Shown here one piece after another: positions 12,714 to 22,306 of a DNA stretch of 64,000 nucleotides (position 1 is its first letter; each line of letters starts with the position of its first letter). A program made the translations under genes and the position numbers. Source of the stretch: Cytidiella melzeri (lineage: Eukaryota; Basidiomycota; Agaricomycetes; Polyporales; Irpicaceae); the NCBI GenBank assembly GCA_022592445.1, contig JABYQR010000241.1, positions 1 to 64,000 on the forward strand, given 5' to 3'. The notes beneath the pieces were generated by a model. The model was given only the letters and a program-made list of their open reading frames with translations, did no database searches and was not told the origin of the DNA.

Positions 12714-13072
12714 TGTAACAGTTAAGGTTACTCTCACCAGGTAGTTGTTAAACCGGAGGGGGAGATAATGAGATAGAGAGTAGAGTGTGGGTGAGAGTGA
12801 GTACTGGAGAGTACAGAGTAGTCCTTGATCAACAGAGTGGATAAGACTGAGGGGATATGCCCTCAGGAGTGCCTCTATATATACATGAAGGGGAGGCCCC
12901 CAGGTACTACCCTAAGACCCCTAATACCTACATGAGTAAGCGAAGTAATCTACCTTACTAAGCATGCCCTATGCCCTAGTGGTGCCACTTCAATAATCAA
13001 CCAATATCAATTGTCCCCATGACCTGACCCCATGACCCAGTCCCAAGGCTAGACTTGTTCTATGAAGCACAT
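12714..13072 (-). repeat. LTR-D fragment
   Basis: Closely similar to 20493-20835 (TGTAACAGTTA start on the + strand, TATATATAC box, GGATAAGACTG motif), then diverges after GACTTGTTCTA. It is a truncated LTR of the Gypsy-2 family. No TSD is visible. From 13073 to 13168 nothing else is recognised. Confidence 0.75.
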
Positions 13073-13168
13073 CACTTAGACGCAACCAGTTTTGTACAAG
13101 GTTTCGGGAACATTAACAACAACAATAATTGCTAAATGCTCTTGTAAATAGATAGGTATTGATGGGTA

Positions 13169-14417
13169 CAGTAATACCTCTAGAGGATTTATTCGTAGCT
13201 TTCAAAAATAAAAATGTTGTGTCGGCCGATTTGGCTGCTTTCATATAGGGAAATAAATATTACTACATATGGTATATTACGTCAGACATCCATTGCTTTT
13301 GCAAGTTGCTCTGGGACTTGACAATGGGAGGTTTAACGGTGGGAACTGAATAATTGGACTTTGTGCTGAGCCTCTTTCACGTCCAAGCCTTCCCCATATG
13401 CATCAATAAACCTCCATGTGTGGTGCTCCAATCTCCGAATGTGCTCTATAGAAACTGAGGGAAGTGCTTTGGGCATTTTCTCGCGCAAGGTATTGAAAGT
13501 ATAGTCGCAATGCTCCCGTAGATATTTCTTGACAGTGCCCCAAAAGTATTCAATGAAATTCATCTTGCAATGAAATTTCGGAAGAAAGATGCATATATGC
13601 CCTGTGCGCCAAATTAGTGATGAGGCTTTGCAGTAAGTAATTATATCCGGAGCATACCAGCAGCTTCAATCACTTCCTGAACGAGTGACTTCTGTGCAAG
13701 AAAATCTGGCTGGTTATTGAGTATCTGCTTTGCACAACAGTCTGTTGAGGTATCTGAACAGGTGTCCTTGCATTTCATGGGCAAGCCAGCACGCCATAAG
13801 CCATGCTCTTGCAGGACATGTTGCATTCCCTTTGGCTGATTCGGATACTGTCCGTGGTCAGCAGGAAATATCATTGATTGTATTACCCTCTTTCCGTTCC
13901 GCACATACCAGCCATCTCGCATATGTGGTTGCTTTCCTCCTGGGCGCATATTCATAAGCAATACCCGTTGTGCACCTTCTGCGTATGCCATGTGACCTTG
14001 CGAGCTATCCACGAGAATCACTGCAATGTCAGTCGGCTTATGTGCCGCTCTGAATGCAGGGAAGAATTTTTCCTTGAGCTGCAATAAAATAATTATCAGC
14101 CAATCAGCAAGTGAATCATTGAACCATACCTGATTAATAAACAGCTCGCCATTCCAGAAGCCATCGTGATTCTTGCCATACTCCAGTGTGAGACTTGCAT
14201 CGCTCAGCCAACCAACCGTTGAGCAAATAAAATCACTCTGATGCAATCCATGACCAGCTCCCTTCTTCTTAAGCGGCATTTCCCCTTCCAGAACCCACCC
14301 TCGCTTTACACCATTGTGTGCTTGCGCAGTCATCTCAGCGTGAGCAACCAAGACTAACCGCAGAAGTGATGCAGTGTTCAGTGGCATTTCAAGCTCACGT
14401 GTCACATTGTCAATGGC
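13169..14417 (-). pseudogene. DDE transposase (IS630/Tc1/mariner-like), 5'-truncated
   Basis: Transposase coding sequence on the - strand, stop at 13333, with two short introns (14079-14129 and 13602-13657) whose removal joins FINQ to LKEKFF and EAAG to HICIFLP. The catalytic core shows LEYGKNHDGFWNGELF, VILVDSSQGH (second Asp) and NFIEYFWG (Glu), followed by a WRFIDAYGEGL tail. The N-terminal DNA-binding part and first catalytic Asp are missing because an LTR-A piece abuts at 14418. A possible terminal repeat, CAGTAATACC preceded by TA, starts at 13169; its partner is lost. Not functional. Confidence 0.8.
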
Positions 14418-14488
14418 TGACACGAAGACAGGGCTCAACGTGACAAACAGGGACACGATGTAGATGACGACGAGGAGGTGGTGGCAGG
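14418..14488 (-). repeat. LTR-A terminal fragment
   Basis: The last ~70 bp of LTR-A (TGACACG... on the + strand), ending at the GGTGGTGGCAGG point where element E copy B begins. Its two neighbours, a DDE transposase and element E, do not belong together, so this marks a rearrangement or an old nested insertion. Confidence 0.7.
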
Positions 14489-16338
14489 CGTTGATACGCC
14501 CGGAAATCGGCTAGGCGCGGAGACCTGGCAGCAGCCCGCCATTTGCGCAGCCCGCGTCATCCTGAGCAGCAAGTCCCTCCACTTTCCCAGCGTCACGAGC
14601 ACGAGGAGTTCACCGAGGTCACGAGGAGTTCACCAAGGTCACAAGGAGTTCGCCGAGGATCCGAGGACTTGACAAGGAGCAGCAACGCGCCGGAAACATC
14701 CGAGGCCGAGGAATCGCACCGAACTCTGACATACAGACACGCCCCTTTTTGCATCGGAGCATGGGCTGGCCAGCCACCAAGAGTTTCGGACGCGGGTCGG
14801 ACCAACGGTAGAAGAAACTTGACGCGCGAACCCCGTTTCAGGAAGACTCCTATCGCGCCACGCTGTGCAACTCCTGGACGGCGCCTCATCACCTACTCGC
14901 GGCGGTTGACGCCTCTTCAGCGCAAGGGCGCGCACCGCTACTCCGCGTCGACCAACGCTGTGTCCCGCCGGGCGTCGACTCGCTGGGCATTTTGCCTCCG
15001 CAGACGGAAGTATTCTGCCACCCCGTTAGGACATAGAAGGAAAGGTTTAGGAGAGGGTCTTTAGGGTATATAAAAAGCTGTTGCTTGTACTGCGTAGAAA
15101 TCAATCAATCCCCACCCCAGTTTCCAGAGTTCACTTTACGCTTTGTGTTCGCGTCGAGGGAGTCTCTTCGCGCCCATAGCTGTAGCTTCTTCTGCGTTGT
15201 CTCACTGTGACCTCTTCCACGTTTGTGTCCGCTGCGTCTACCAACGACAACCCGCCTCGAGTCTGCCGCTACTGTCCCACCGTTCCCCACCTACCCGACG
15301 GTCGCTGCCCTTACCGCCCGCGCCCGCGCGAGGTTCTACGCCGTTACCCCATCATCCCCGCGCCCACGTCGCCGCCAGAACCCTCAGCAGCGCCTACGGT
15401 CTCCCCTGAGAGATCAACTCCTAAATCACCCTCGCCAGCGTTGTCCGTCGCCTCCGTCGCGGACTCGCTTGATAACTGCTCTTACTGCAACACTCAGAGC
15501 GATCACCCAATTCCCCTACATTTAGGACCTTTCGTCCCGCTCGACTGCGATCGCCCGCGCGTGCTGCACTCAGATTGCTGGCTGTCTCCAGACTTTGAAG
15601 GCGAGGATCACGAGTGCGAACTAGTGCAGTTCAATCTTACCAGCTCAACCAACGTCGTCGTTGGCCACGCCTTCGCCTGTAACACGCATCGCCGCTCGGG
15701 AGGTGTTGTTCTACACTACCGCCCCCGCGCGCAGTCTGTCGAGTCCAATTGACTGCGATCTCACATAGCCTTCCACTGCAACTCGCGCGCCATTTGCTTA
15801 TCTTTCTCTTACGTTTCCTTTCGGCTTCGTTATACTGCATTTGTTTTTAACTGCGTTATTTTACTGCGTTACTGCGTTGCGTTTCATCTTCACTGCATCG
15901 AGCTTACTGCGTTCACTTTCACTGCGCCCGCGTTTTACAGCGACTACTTCATCTTCACCAGCGACCGCGTTTTGTGTTCGAGATTCATATTGCGCCTGCG
16001 TTTATCTTCTGCGTCTCTCCGCGCGTCGTTTTTCTACAAATAGCGACATCTCCCGCGCGTTCTCTTTGAGCCGCGCCATAACTCCTTCGCTTTCACCGCG
16101 CCGACTTGCCCCTTTTTCCCGCAATACGCGTGGTAGTTGCCCGCCAAGCTCCCTTCATATAAACTATATCACAAAAACCTTGTCGCTCTTTTAGCACAGG
16201 TAAAACTAGGACTCTTAGACCACCTCGCACACTTTAACACTTCCGCGCTTCCACACCTTTACACTTCTATTGCCACTTTGTGGTTGGTTGTGTGGTCTTT
16301 AAGGTTGTTCTTAGTTTGAAGCGTGACTCAGTGTCACA
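14489..16338 (+). mobile_element. element E copy B
   Basis: A 1850-bp relative of 5754-7595 in opposite orientation (CGTTGATACGCCC to C-AGTGTCACA). It carries a TATA box (GGTATATAAAAAG near 15065), a GC-rich leader, one protein frame and then an ACTGCGTT-rich tail. On the right it adjoins the protease frame of Gypsy-2; on the left an LTR-A fragment. No TSD is found here, unlike copy A. Confidence 0.6.
15207..15752 (+). CDS. hypothetical Pro-rich protein with CxxC motifs (element E)
   Basis: About 180 codons, not recognised. The first half is Pro/Arg/Ser-rich with CRYC and a nearby Cys; the second half has DNCSYCNTQSDHPIPL, an FEGEDHECELVQFNLTSS block and a SGGVVLHY stretch before the stop. 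The second half is conserved at protein level in copy A (6336-6656, - strand), which argues that this frame is or was translated. The open frame starts at GTG; no good ATG was identified, so a spliced or non-ATG start is possible. A similar spacing of CDNC and YECDEQPC occurs in the gag-frame leader of Gypsy-1; homology is only a suggestion. Role unknown, possibly nucleic-acid binding. Confidence 0.5.
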   Translation: MTSSTFVSAASTNDNPPRVCRYCPTVPHLPDGRCPYRPRPREVLRRYPIIPAPTSPPEPSAAPTVSPERSTPKSPSPALSVASVADSLDNCSYCNTQSDHPIPLHLGPFVPLDCDRPRVLHSDCWLSPDFEGEDHECELVQFNLTSSTNVVVGHAFACNTHRRSGGVVLHYRPRAQSVESN

Positions 16339-16766
16339 TCGCCATTTGCCCAATCTATCTCCAGATTGTGGCGGCGTAAGAAGGTCATCCCGATAATCAT
16401 TTGTTTACTACCGAGATCAGTAACGAGCATGTGTTGTCTTGCTCTATGCAAACCTATTTCTAGGTATGCACATACTGATTGAGTGATTTGACCATCTTTA
16501 TTGGGAGTACCGTCGATGTTGATGACGTTAAACGGTGATGCCAGTTGATTTGTGACCAGATTGTTACTTTCAACCACTGACTTACTGATGAACGTGGTTG
16601 TGGCTCCTGAATCTACCAGAGCTTTGACCTGCACTTTCTTTCCGTATACCCAAATTGTAACCGGTAGAAAAAATGAATTCTTTGAACGCGCTACATTTTT
16701 GACAGTATCTATGGTACAAAGATCGAGGGTATCAGGGCCTAAGCGTTCATGTTCACAGGGAGTCAC
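16311..16766 (-). CDS. Gypsy-2 aspartic protease (start of pol)
   Basis: Retropepsin-type protease with VKALVDSGATTTFIS as the active-site DSG motif and a downstream MIIGMTFLRRHN flap/hydrophobic block, typical of Ty3/Gypsy polyproteins. The frame lies -1 relative to gag and overlaps its stop by a few bases, as expected for frameshift-made Gag-Pol. There is no internal ATG suitable as a start. The frame terminates in element E, so the remainder of pol is lost. Confidence 0.8.
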   Translation of the reverse strand: MTPCEHERLGPDTLDLCTIDTVKNVARSKNSFFLPVTIWVYGKKVQVKALVDSGATTTFISKSVVESNNLVTNQLASPFNVINIDGTPNKDGQITQSVCAYLEIGLHRARQHMLVTDLGSKQMIIGMTFLRRHNLEIDWANGDVTLSHASN

Positions 16767-18992
16767 CTGACGCTTCGGAAAAAATCCTTGCCCTTGGTCA
16801 CCTTTTTCCCTTTACCCTTGTCAGGGGACGGGTGAGGAGTTGAAGGTTCATCATCTTCTGTTGGAACCTCCTCGATATGAGCCGCTAATTCTAAACGCGC
16901 GGTATTTATATTTTTTGTTTTTGACGACAAAGCCTTAGGGGCCTCGGCCTCGCTGTCTGTCCCTGAGTCCTCGGCATCTGCTGCCTGAATCTTCTTAGGC
17001 GCCGAAGACTTGCCGTCCTTCTTCACCTCCTTCTTCTTCTCATCGGGCTTCTTCTTCAGGCCGTTGAGGTTACATTTGTCCGTGTTATGTCCTTTGGACT
17101 TATGAATGTGACAGAACTTCTCCGACTTTTCAGTCAAGTTCACCTCTTTGCCCTTGCCCTTGTTCCGCTTGTCATTCTTCTTCTTTTTCTTGTCCGCTGC
17201 GTCCACCTCCATAGGCGTGAACGTATCCTTCTCCTTTGCAAAGATCTGGCCTTGTGCTTTCTCAGGATAAACCTTCTTGTGGATGTCCAACAAGAGGTCG
17301 AGGAATTGAGGCCATGTGGTAGGAATTTGATTTTCATCTTTCCCAATCATGACGAGCCTCATGTCCTTCTCGATGACGTGCTTGAGCTTGTGAATAAGCA
17401 AGTCGTCCTCGTATCCAGAAAGCCTGCCAAGCGTACGGAAGTGTTCTGCATACTTGACGAAGTTCTTGTGCGCTAGATCCGTGTTGTTCAACAAGGCGTT
17501 AAGCTCCTTTCGAGCACCCTCCTTGTCGTCCCGTTGACCGTATTGTACTTTGAGCTCGTTTTCGAACTCTTCCCACGCTCCTATTGTCTGACCCTTCGTC
17601 AGCGTCTTGATCCACGGCTCCATGTATTGAGCTGCTGCGCCTGAGAGCCGGTTCATCGCAACGGCAATACGTTGCCTGTCAGTAGCAACGTTCTTGTGGA
17701 CAAGCCACAGAGAGATCTTGTTCAACCACTCTGTCATGGATGGCCTGACTAGCCCTTAATTTTCGCAATTTACCTCTTGTTTTTATCTGTAAAACTCCGG
17801 GCTGCAGCTCAGTTGCAACCTTCTCTGCACAAACTCCCTTTTCACGTCTATTAAGCGCCCGTATCACGTGGCTTAGACGCTCCACACGGTCACATTACTT
17901 GCTACTACGTCACACTGGCATGTGACTTAGCTTAAGTAAGCCCACATGGCTACAGACACATGGTTCAGCCCATAGCTAGGGTTTGATGTCATAAATGACG
18001 TCCACATGGACTCCTTTTGTTCTTTCCTTATTGTTCTCTTTATGGAAGGATGTTCTCACAGGTGTGGGAATGGAATACAATAGTTGGTCTCCTTTTAGAT
18101 AGATTCTCTCACGGGTAGAGTTCTTGGCAAGGTCTAGACAATAGCTATTGTTCTCCTTTAGGTAGTTCTTTTGTTCTTCGTTCACACGGCTTCTTGCAAA
18201 GCCTGCCCTCAACATGGTCTGTGCGCAGGTCCCTGAAGTCTATATATACTGCTGCATGTACGCTCCTAGCCCCCCATCTCGACCTCTTGGTCTTTACTGG
18301 GCTAGGTAAGCAACCCCCTCTTGTACTACATAGCTGGTAGTCACAATAACTAACTTGGTCTTTACTGGGCTAGATTTCTGAATAAGTTTGATAGCTGGTG
18401 AACGCATTGTGCTTCACTCCTGGCACCACCTCCTCGTCGTCATCCGCATCGTGTCCCTTTTTGTCACGTCGAGCCCTGTCTCCGTGTCACACTCGTTAAA
18501 CTTGACCTTGCCGTCAGTGCCGTTGAACTCCGGAGGTTCGCCAATCTTGGGCTGGCGCGAGGATCCTCCTTGTCCTTGAGACAAGGGAAGCTGATTGATC
18601 TGGTTGACAACGTTGGTGATCGTTGTCTTCACCATGTCGAGAGCAGTGTCCATCCGCTAGACTTGTGTGTCCGCGGCGGACTGCAAGTAGAGGTCTTGAG
18701 CAACCTTATCAATATATTCTTGGAGGTTATCCTCCAACAACGACAGCTGATTGTTCCAGATGAGCACCATTTGATTCATCATATTGTGGACAATGGCAGC
18801 AGTTGCTCCTCCCTCAACCGTACGAGTGAAAGCCCTTTGGGCCATATTCAGGTTGTGGTAGATGTGCTGCTCAAAGTTCTCCACCGAAGGGTTGTAAACA
18901 ATTGGCGTGATCTTGCCAAAAGTCACGGAGTGGGTGAGGTTAGCAGCAGCAGCGGGGGCAGCGCTGGGTCCGGCGTTGGATTGAATGGCCAT
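16763..18992 (-). pseudogene. Gypsy-2 gag, interrupted by a solo LTR
   Basis: Starts at ATG 18992 (MAIQSNAGPS). It shows an N-terminal helical region, then the retrotransposon gag fold (VKFNE/WLNKISLWL across the insertion, ending with a FVKYAEHFRTLGRLSGY block), a zinc-knuckle remnant with FCHIHKSKGHNTDKC, and an acidic/Lys-rich tail. Removing the LTR at 17732-18489 plus one CACTC copy leaves 1467 nt, a whole number of codons. A single TAG at 18657 interrupts it. Gag would form the particle and bind RNA. Confidence 0.85.
17732..18489 (+). repeat. solo LTR-A in Gypsy-2 gag (TSD CACTC)
   Basis: A complete 758-bp LTR-A flanked by CACTC (17727-17731 and 18490-18494), inserted opposite to the gag strand. 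It contains the 68-nt intron-like segment (18306-18373). A TATATATAC box sits about 28 bases before the ATCTCGACCT motif that corresponds to the predicted transcript start. Confidence 0.95.
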
Positions 18993-19132
18993 TGCTTCTA
19001 ATTTCTTAGTTAGCAAAGGATAAGCGAACTACTATTTCTAGTATAAGAAGAAGAGAAACACCACTTTTCACACATTAAATCCTTTTCAGGAAGTTGTCAC
19101 CGAGTAAAATGAGGCTTGTCAGCCCATACATT

Positions 19133-19912
19133 TTATTCCATTTCCGCATATACAAAGGTGTTCATATCAAACAGCCCTTCTAGTAGCTCTAAGATATAAC
19201 CCCATCTCCGATGTATATCCACAAAACGTATTCTACCTAAGCTCTTTAAGTCCTTTTGCAGCATTCTCCATTCCCTATTCGACATTTTGTCCGTGTGATT
19301 CTCCTTGAACCACTGTTCAATCATGAAAACACGACCGATAAGCAGCTGTGCTTTCTCTCGACGAGTGTTGAGCTGGTGGTTAGAAGATTGCCCACCACTC
19401 TCGAAAGATGTGTCCAACTTTTTGAGCACAGGCTCAAGCCGTTGACAAGCTGCTGTACCCATTGGTTCGAACTCCTGTTGACGAAGCATAAGCTTTGTTT
19501 TACGGAAGTGGAGAGAAGCGGGGAGCGGAGTGGAAGTGGGGATGTAAGCGCGTTGGTTGCGCTCCTCGATACGCTGGAGAAGAGAAAGCTTTTCAGCTTC
19601 CTTCTTCTCCTGCTTCTCTATACGATAGAGAAGGCTGAGCTGAGACATGAGTTGATAGACCTTGCTCATGCAATCTTGGTTCTCCTCATGCTCGATGGTG
19701 GTGCGAGCCTGCTCCTCGAGCTCGATCCTCTTAATGAGGGGCTTGTTATCGGGGTACTTGAGCCAGCGAGGCTTGCCAGTGTCTTTAAACTTGTCGAGAG
19801 TCTCCTTGGAGACTGTAAGGCGTTCCTGAAGTCCGGTGACTTTGTTGCGGACGGGGATGGAGTAAGGAGTCTTGCAACCAGACCTAGCAGTGATGAAGCG
19901 GGAAAGAGGCAT
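19133..19912 (-). CDS. Gypsy-2 ORF1, upstream of gag, unknown function
   Basis: An intact 259-residue frame with a clear ATG (MPLSRFITARS), lying between the 5' LTR and gag. No known domain is recognised. It has a charged, coiled-coil-like middle (KQEKKEAEKLSLLQRIEER) and a C-terminal block with REWRMLQKDLKSLGRIRF. That block aligns with REWQLLDWGCKAIGKISF in the ORF1 of Gypsy-1 (40158-41018), so an extra 5' protein is shared by two different Gypsy families here. Standard Ty3/Gypsy elements have no such gene. It could be a leader product, a Gag partner or an RNA-binding factor; the sequence does not say. Confidence 0.75.
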   Translation of the reverse strand: MPLSRFITARSGCKTPYSIPVRNKVTGLQERLTVSKETLDKFKDTGKPRWLKYPDNKPLIKRIELEEQARTTIEHEENQDCMSKVYQLMSQLSLLYRIEKQEKKEAEKLSLLQRIEERNQRAYIPTSTPLPASLHFRKTKLMLRQQEFEPMGTAACQRLEPVLKKLDTSFESGGQSSNHQLNTRREKAQLLIGRVFMIEQWFKENHTDKMSNREWRMLQKDLKSLGRIRFVDIHRRWGYILELLEGLFDMNTFVYAEME

Positions 19913-20478
19913 GGTGACTGTGTGTGACAATGCGTGATGAGCTTGACAGCTCAGTGATGTGCAAAACAAATCTCCATAAAGGAGAGGTCCTGTGTGTGCG
20001 TGGGGTAGTGCCGGCGTTGGCCTGGACTCTCTCTCCAGGTCCGGTGGTGAAAAGGATCTCCGTCATGGTTCCACCCATGCGGCAAATGGTTGGCGGATCA
20101 GTATTTCACTGACCCTAAGTCCGGCCAGAACAAGTTATACGTCTTCGTGCCTAGGCACTCATGGGTTTCTAGTTCTGTTGTCTAGCTCTTATAACGAGCT
20201 TCTGACACCAGACTCCACTATCACCTGTGGGGCGGCACACTTTCATCATGTTGGCATCATGCCAACCCCTGCTCTGATCAGCTCTAGGAGCGTCGGGCGA
20301 GAGGGTGATTCAAGTTGTGCGCATCAAGGCAAAGCCTAGACACGACTACCACTTAGAGCCTATGGTCCGGCTACCTCTATTTCTAGAGGATTTTTAAAGG
20401 GGCCCACGCACAGGCACAAGACCTAGAAGCAAGGGAAAAGAAACCTCCAGCACGTCCAGAGACGTGAGGGAGTAGGGG

Positions 20479-20489
20479 CAGTCTTATCC
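20479..20489 (-). promoter_or_regulatory. Gypsy-2 primer-binding site, self-complementary
   Basis: Three bases inside the 5' LTR-D, the sense strand reads GGATAAGACTG, a perfect 11-nt complement of CAGTCTTATCC at the predicted transcript start in the same LTR. It does not begin with the TGG expected for a tRNA 3'-end primer. This is the arrangement known for Tf1 of fission yeast, where the mRNA 5' end folds back as primer. Confidence 0.7.
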
Positions 20490-20492
20490 AAA

Positions 20493-21181
20493 TGTAACAG
20501 TTAGGTTACTACTCACCAGGTAAGTTGATAAACTTGGAGGAGATAGTGTGAGATAGATAGTAAGAGGTATGGTGAGCAAGTACTGGTGGGTACTGAGTAG
20601 TCCTAGTTCAACAGAGTGGATAAGACTGGGGGATATGCCCTCAGGAGTGCCTCTATATATACATAAAGGGGAGGACCCCAGGTACCACCCTAAGACCCCT
20701 AATACCTACATGAGTAAGCGAAGTAATCTACCTTACTAAGCATGCCCTATGCCCTAGTGGTGCCACTTCAATAATCAACCAATAGCAATTGTCCCCATGA
20801 TCTGACCCCATGACCCAGCTCCAAGGCTAGACTTGTTCTAGCTTGTTCTAAGACAAGGCTAGACTTTTCCAGAAGGTTATAAGAACTATGACATCATCTA
20901 ATGGAATGTTCTATACTATGACATCATAGTTCCAGCATGTTCCACAAGGTTCCAGAGAGTTCTATCATGTGATACACAGATAAGGAAAGGAGCGCATCAG
21001 TGCATCAGAGACAGGAGGCGCATCAGCGCATCAATTGATAGGCACTGAGAATAAGCGCCGGAATAAGCGCCGGAATAAACGCCAGATAAGCGCTGAATAG
21101 ACGCCGGATAAGCGCTTATATATTCCAATAATACCGTTGCCTGGTAAGGCAAGTCTTGTAGAAACATGAAAATCTGTGACA
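20493..21181 (-). repeat. LTR-D, 5' LTR of Gypsy-2
   Basis: A 689-bp LTR running on the - strand from TGTCACAG (21181) to CTGTTACA (20493). It has a TATA box (about 20653-20662) and, 25-30 bases downstream, CAGTCTTATCC (20628-20618), which complements the PBS just outside the LTR. Its upstream part has repeated GCGCCGGAATAA motifs (about 21050-21115). No TSD is testable because the 3' end of the element is missing. Confidence 0.8.
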
Positions 21182-21221
21182 GTCTCTACAGTAATATTAA
21201 CATATTTGAAAGTGAAGTTCA

Positions 21222-21642
21222 CACTGGGTAACCACGGCCCAATTTCCGGTGGAAAAACATGAGAAATACGTGAGAAAAAATGGCGATTTTACGGTACCTT
21301 TTTGTAGCAGAAATAGCGCCGAAAAACACTGAATATTTCATCTTGTTTTTCTTGTGAGCGAATGGATGAAAAAGTGGCTTTTTTCTCAATGCGTTTTTCC
21401 GGCCTTTTGGTGATGCCTAAACGGAGCATTTCTCAATGGTATTTTCAACAGAACCAAAAGGCCGGAAAAACACATTGAGAAAAAAGCCACTTTTTCATCC
21501 ATTCGCTCACAAGAAAAACAAGATGAAATATTCAGTGTTTTTCGGCGCTATTTCTGCTACAAAAAGGTACTGTAAAATCGCCATTTTTTCTCACGTATTT
21601 CTCATGTTTTTCCACCGGAAATTGGGCCGTGGTTACCCAGTG
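21222..21642. mobile_element. 421-bp foldback element (MITE), TSD TCA
   Basis: Two 190-bp arms (21222-21411 and 21453-21642) are inverted repeats with about two mismatches, separated by 41 bp. The ends read CACTGGGTAACC and its complement, flanked by TCA on both sides. CACTG termini with a 3-bp duplication resemble CACTA/EnSpm elements. No transposase is present. Transcription would yield a long hairpin RNA. Confidence 0.85.
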
Positions 21643-21645
21643 TCA

Positions 21646-22306
21646 CTGGTATGTATCGATTATTGGCTGTGTGCATACCATTTGCATTTGCTATTGTGGT
21701 ATGGAAGATGTCTACATATGACCCATTGACGCGTTGACCTATGGCTCATGCCGTACATAATGTTACCGCTATATAGCGTTGCTGAGATGTATATTTGCTA
21801 CGTATATATGGGCTTGTGTTCATGTAATTTACACCTGCAATTCAAGCGTTTCTGCTAGCATGTAAGGCTCTAGTATATATATAGCCAAGCTTATCAATTG
21901 CTAGCATGTGACTCACATACACATATATATAATCAGGTGCTGTTTGCTAGCATGCATTTCTCGCGACCATTCATGAGCAAAGTTCGCTAATCACGCACAT
22001 ATATATATAAACAGGTGCTGCTTGCTAGCATGCATTTCTCGTGACCATTCATGGGAACGGTCTGCTGATGCGCGTTTATGGGTATCATGTATGTGAAGCT
22101 CCCACGAGGTTTTGAGTTTTCCATATTTGCAGGATTGCTATACAATCTTGCTGTAATGTGGGCTTTGTGTGTATAGTTTGGCATTGCGTGCCGTCTTGTT
22201 TTGGACATGATCCTAACTTGGCTTTGAGCGCAACCACTTCCTTCCTGACCTTACATACTCCTCAACCTCACCTTTGCTCTGGTTTCTTTATTTTGCATTC
22301 CTATAC
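21646..22306. other. AT-rich spacer before the KDZ gene, with tandem duplication
   Basis: No gene seen. A 78-bp imperfect tandem duplication (starting near 21934 and 22012) repeats CAGGTGCTG, TGCTAGCATGCATTTCTCG and ACCATTCATG. ATATAT runs are frequent. The stretch may contain the promoter or terminal region of the KDZ element. Confidence 0.4.

Larger units (their letters stand above)
16339..21181 (-). mobile_element. Gypsy-2, Ty3/Gypsy element, 3' half missing
   Basis: In coding order (- strand): 5' LTR-D (21181-20493), a self-complementary PBS (20489-20479), ORF1 (19912-19133), gag (18992-16763, with a solo LTR-A) and protease (16766-16311). Reverse transcriptase, RNase H and integrase are absent: sequence passes into element E at 16338. 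It is a broken copy that cannot transpose by itself. Confidence 0.85.

Noticed and set aside
17976..18215. A 75-79-codon frame (MLRAGFARS...) repeated in many places
   Set aside because: It lies inside every LTR-A copy, antisense to LTR transcription. Its conservation follows from LTR identity rather than coding selection.
21436..21729. A 97-codon frame in the foldback element
   Set aside because: It is a by-product of the inverted arm, with no start context or motif.
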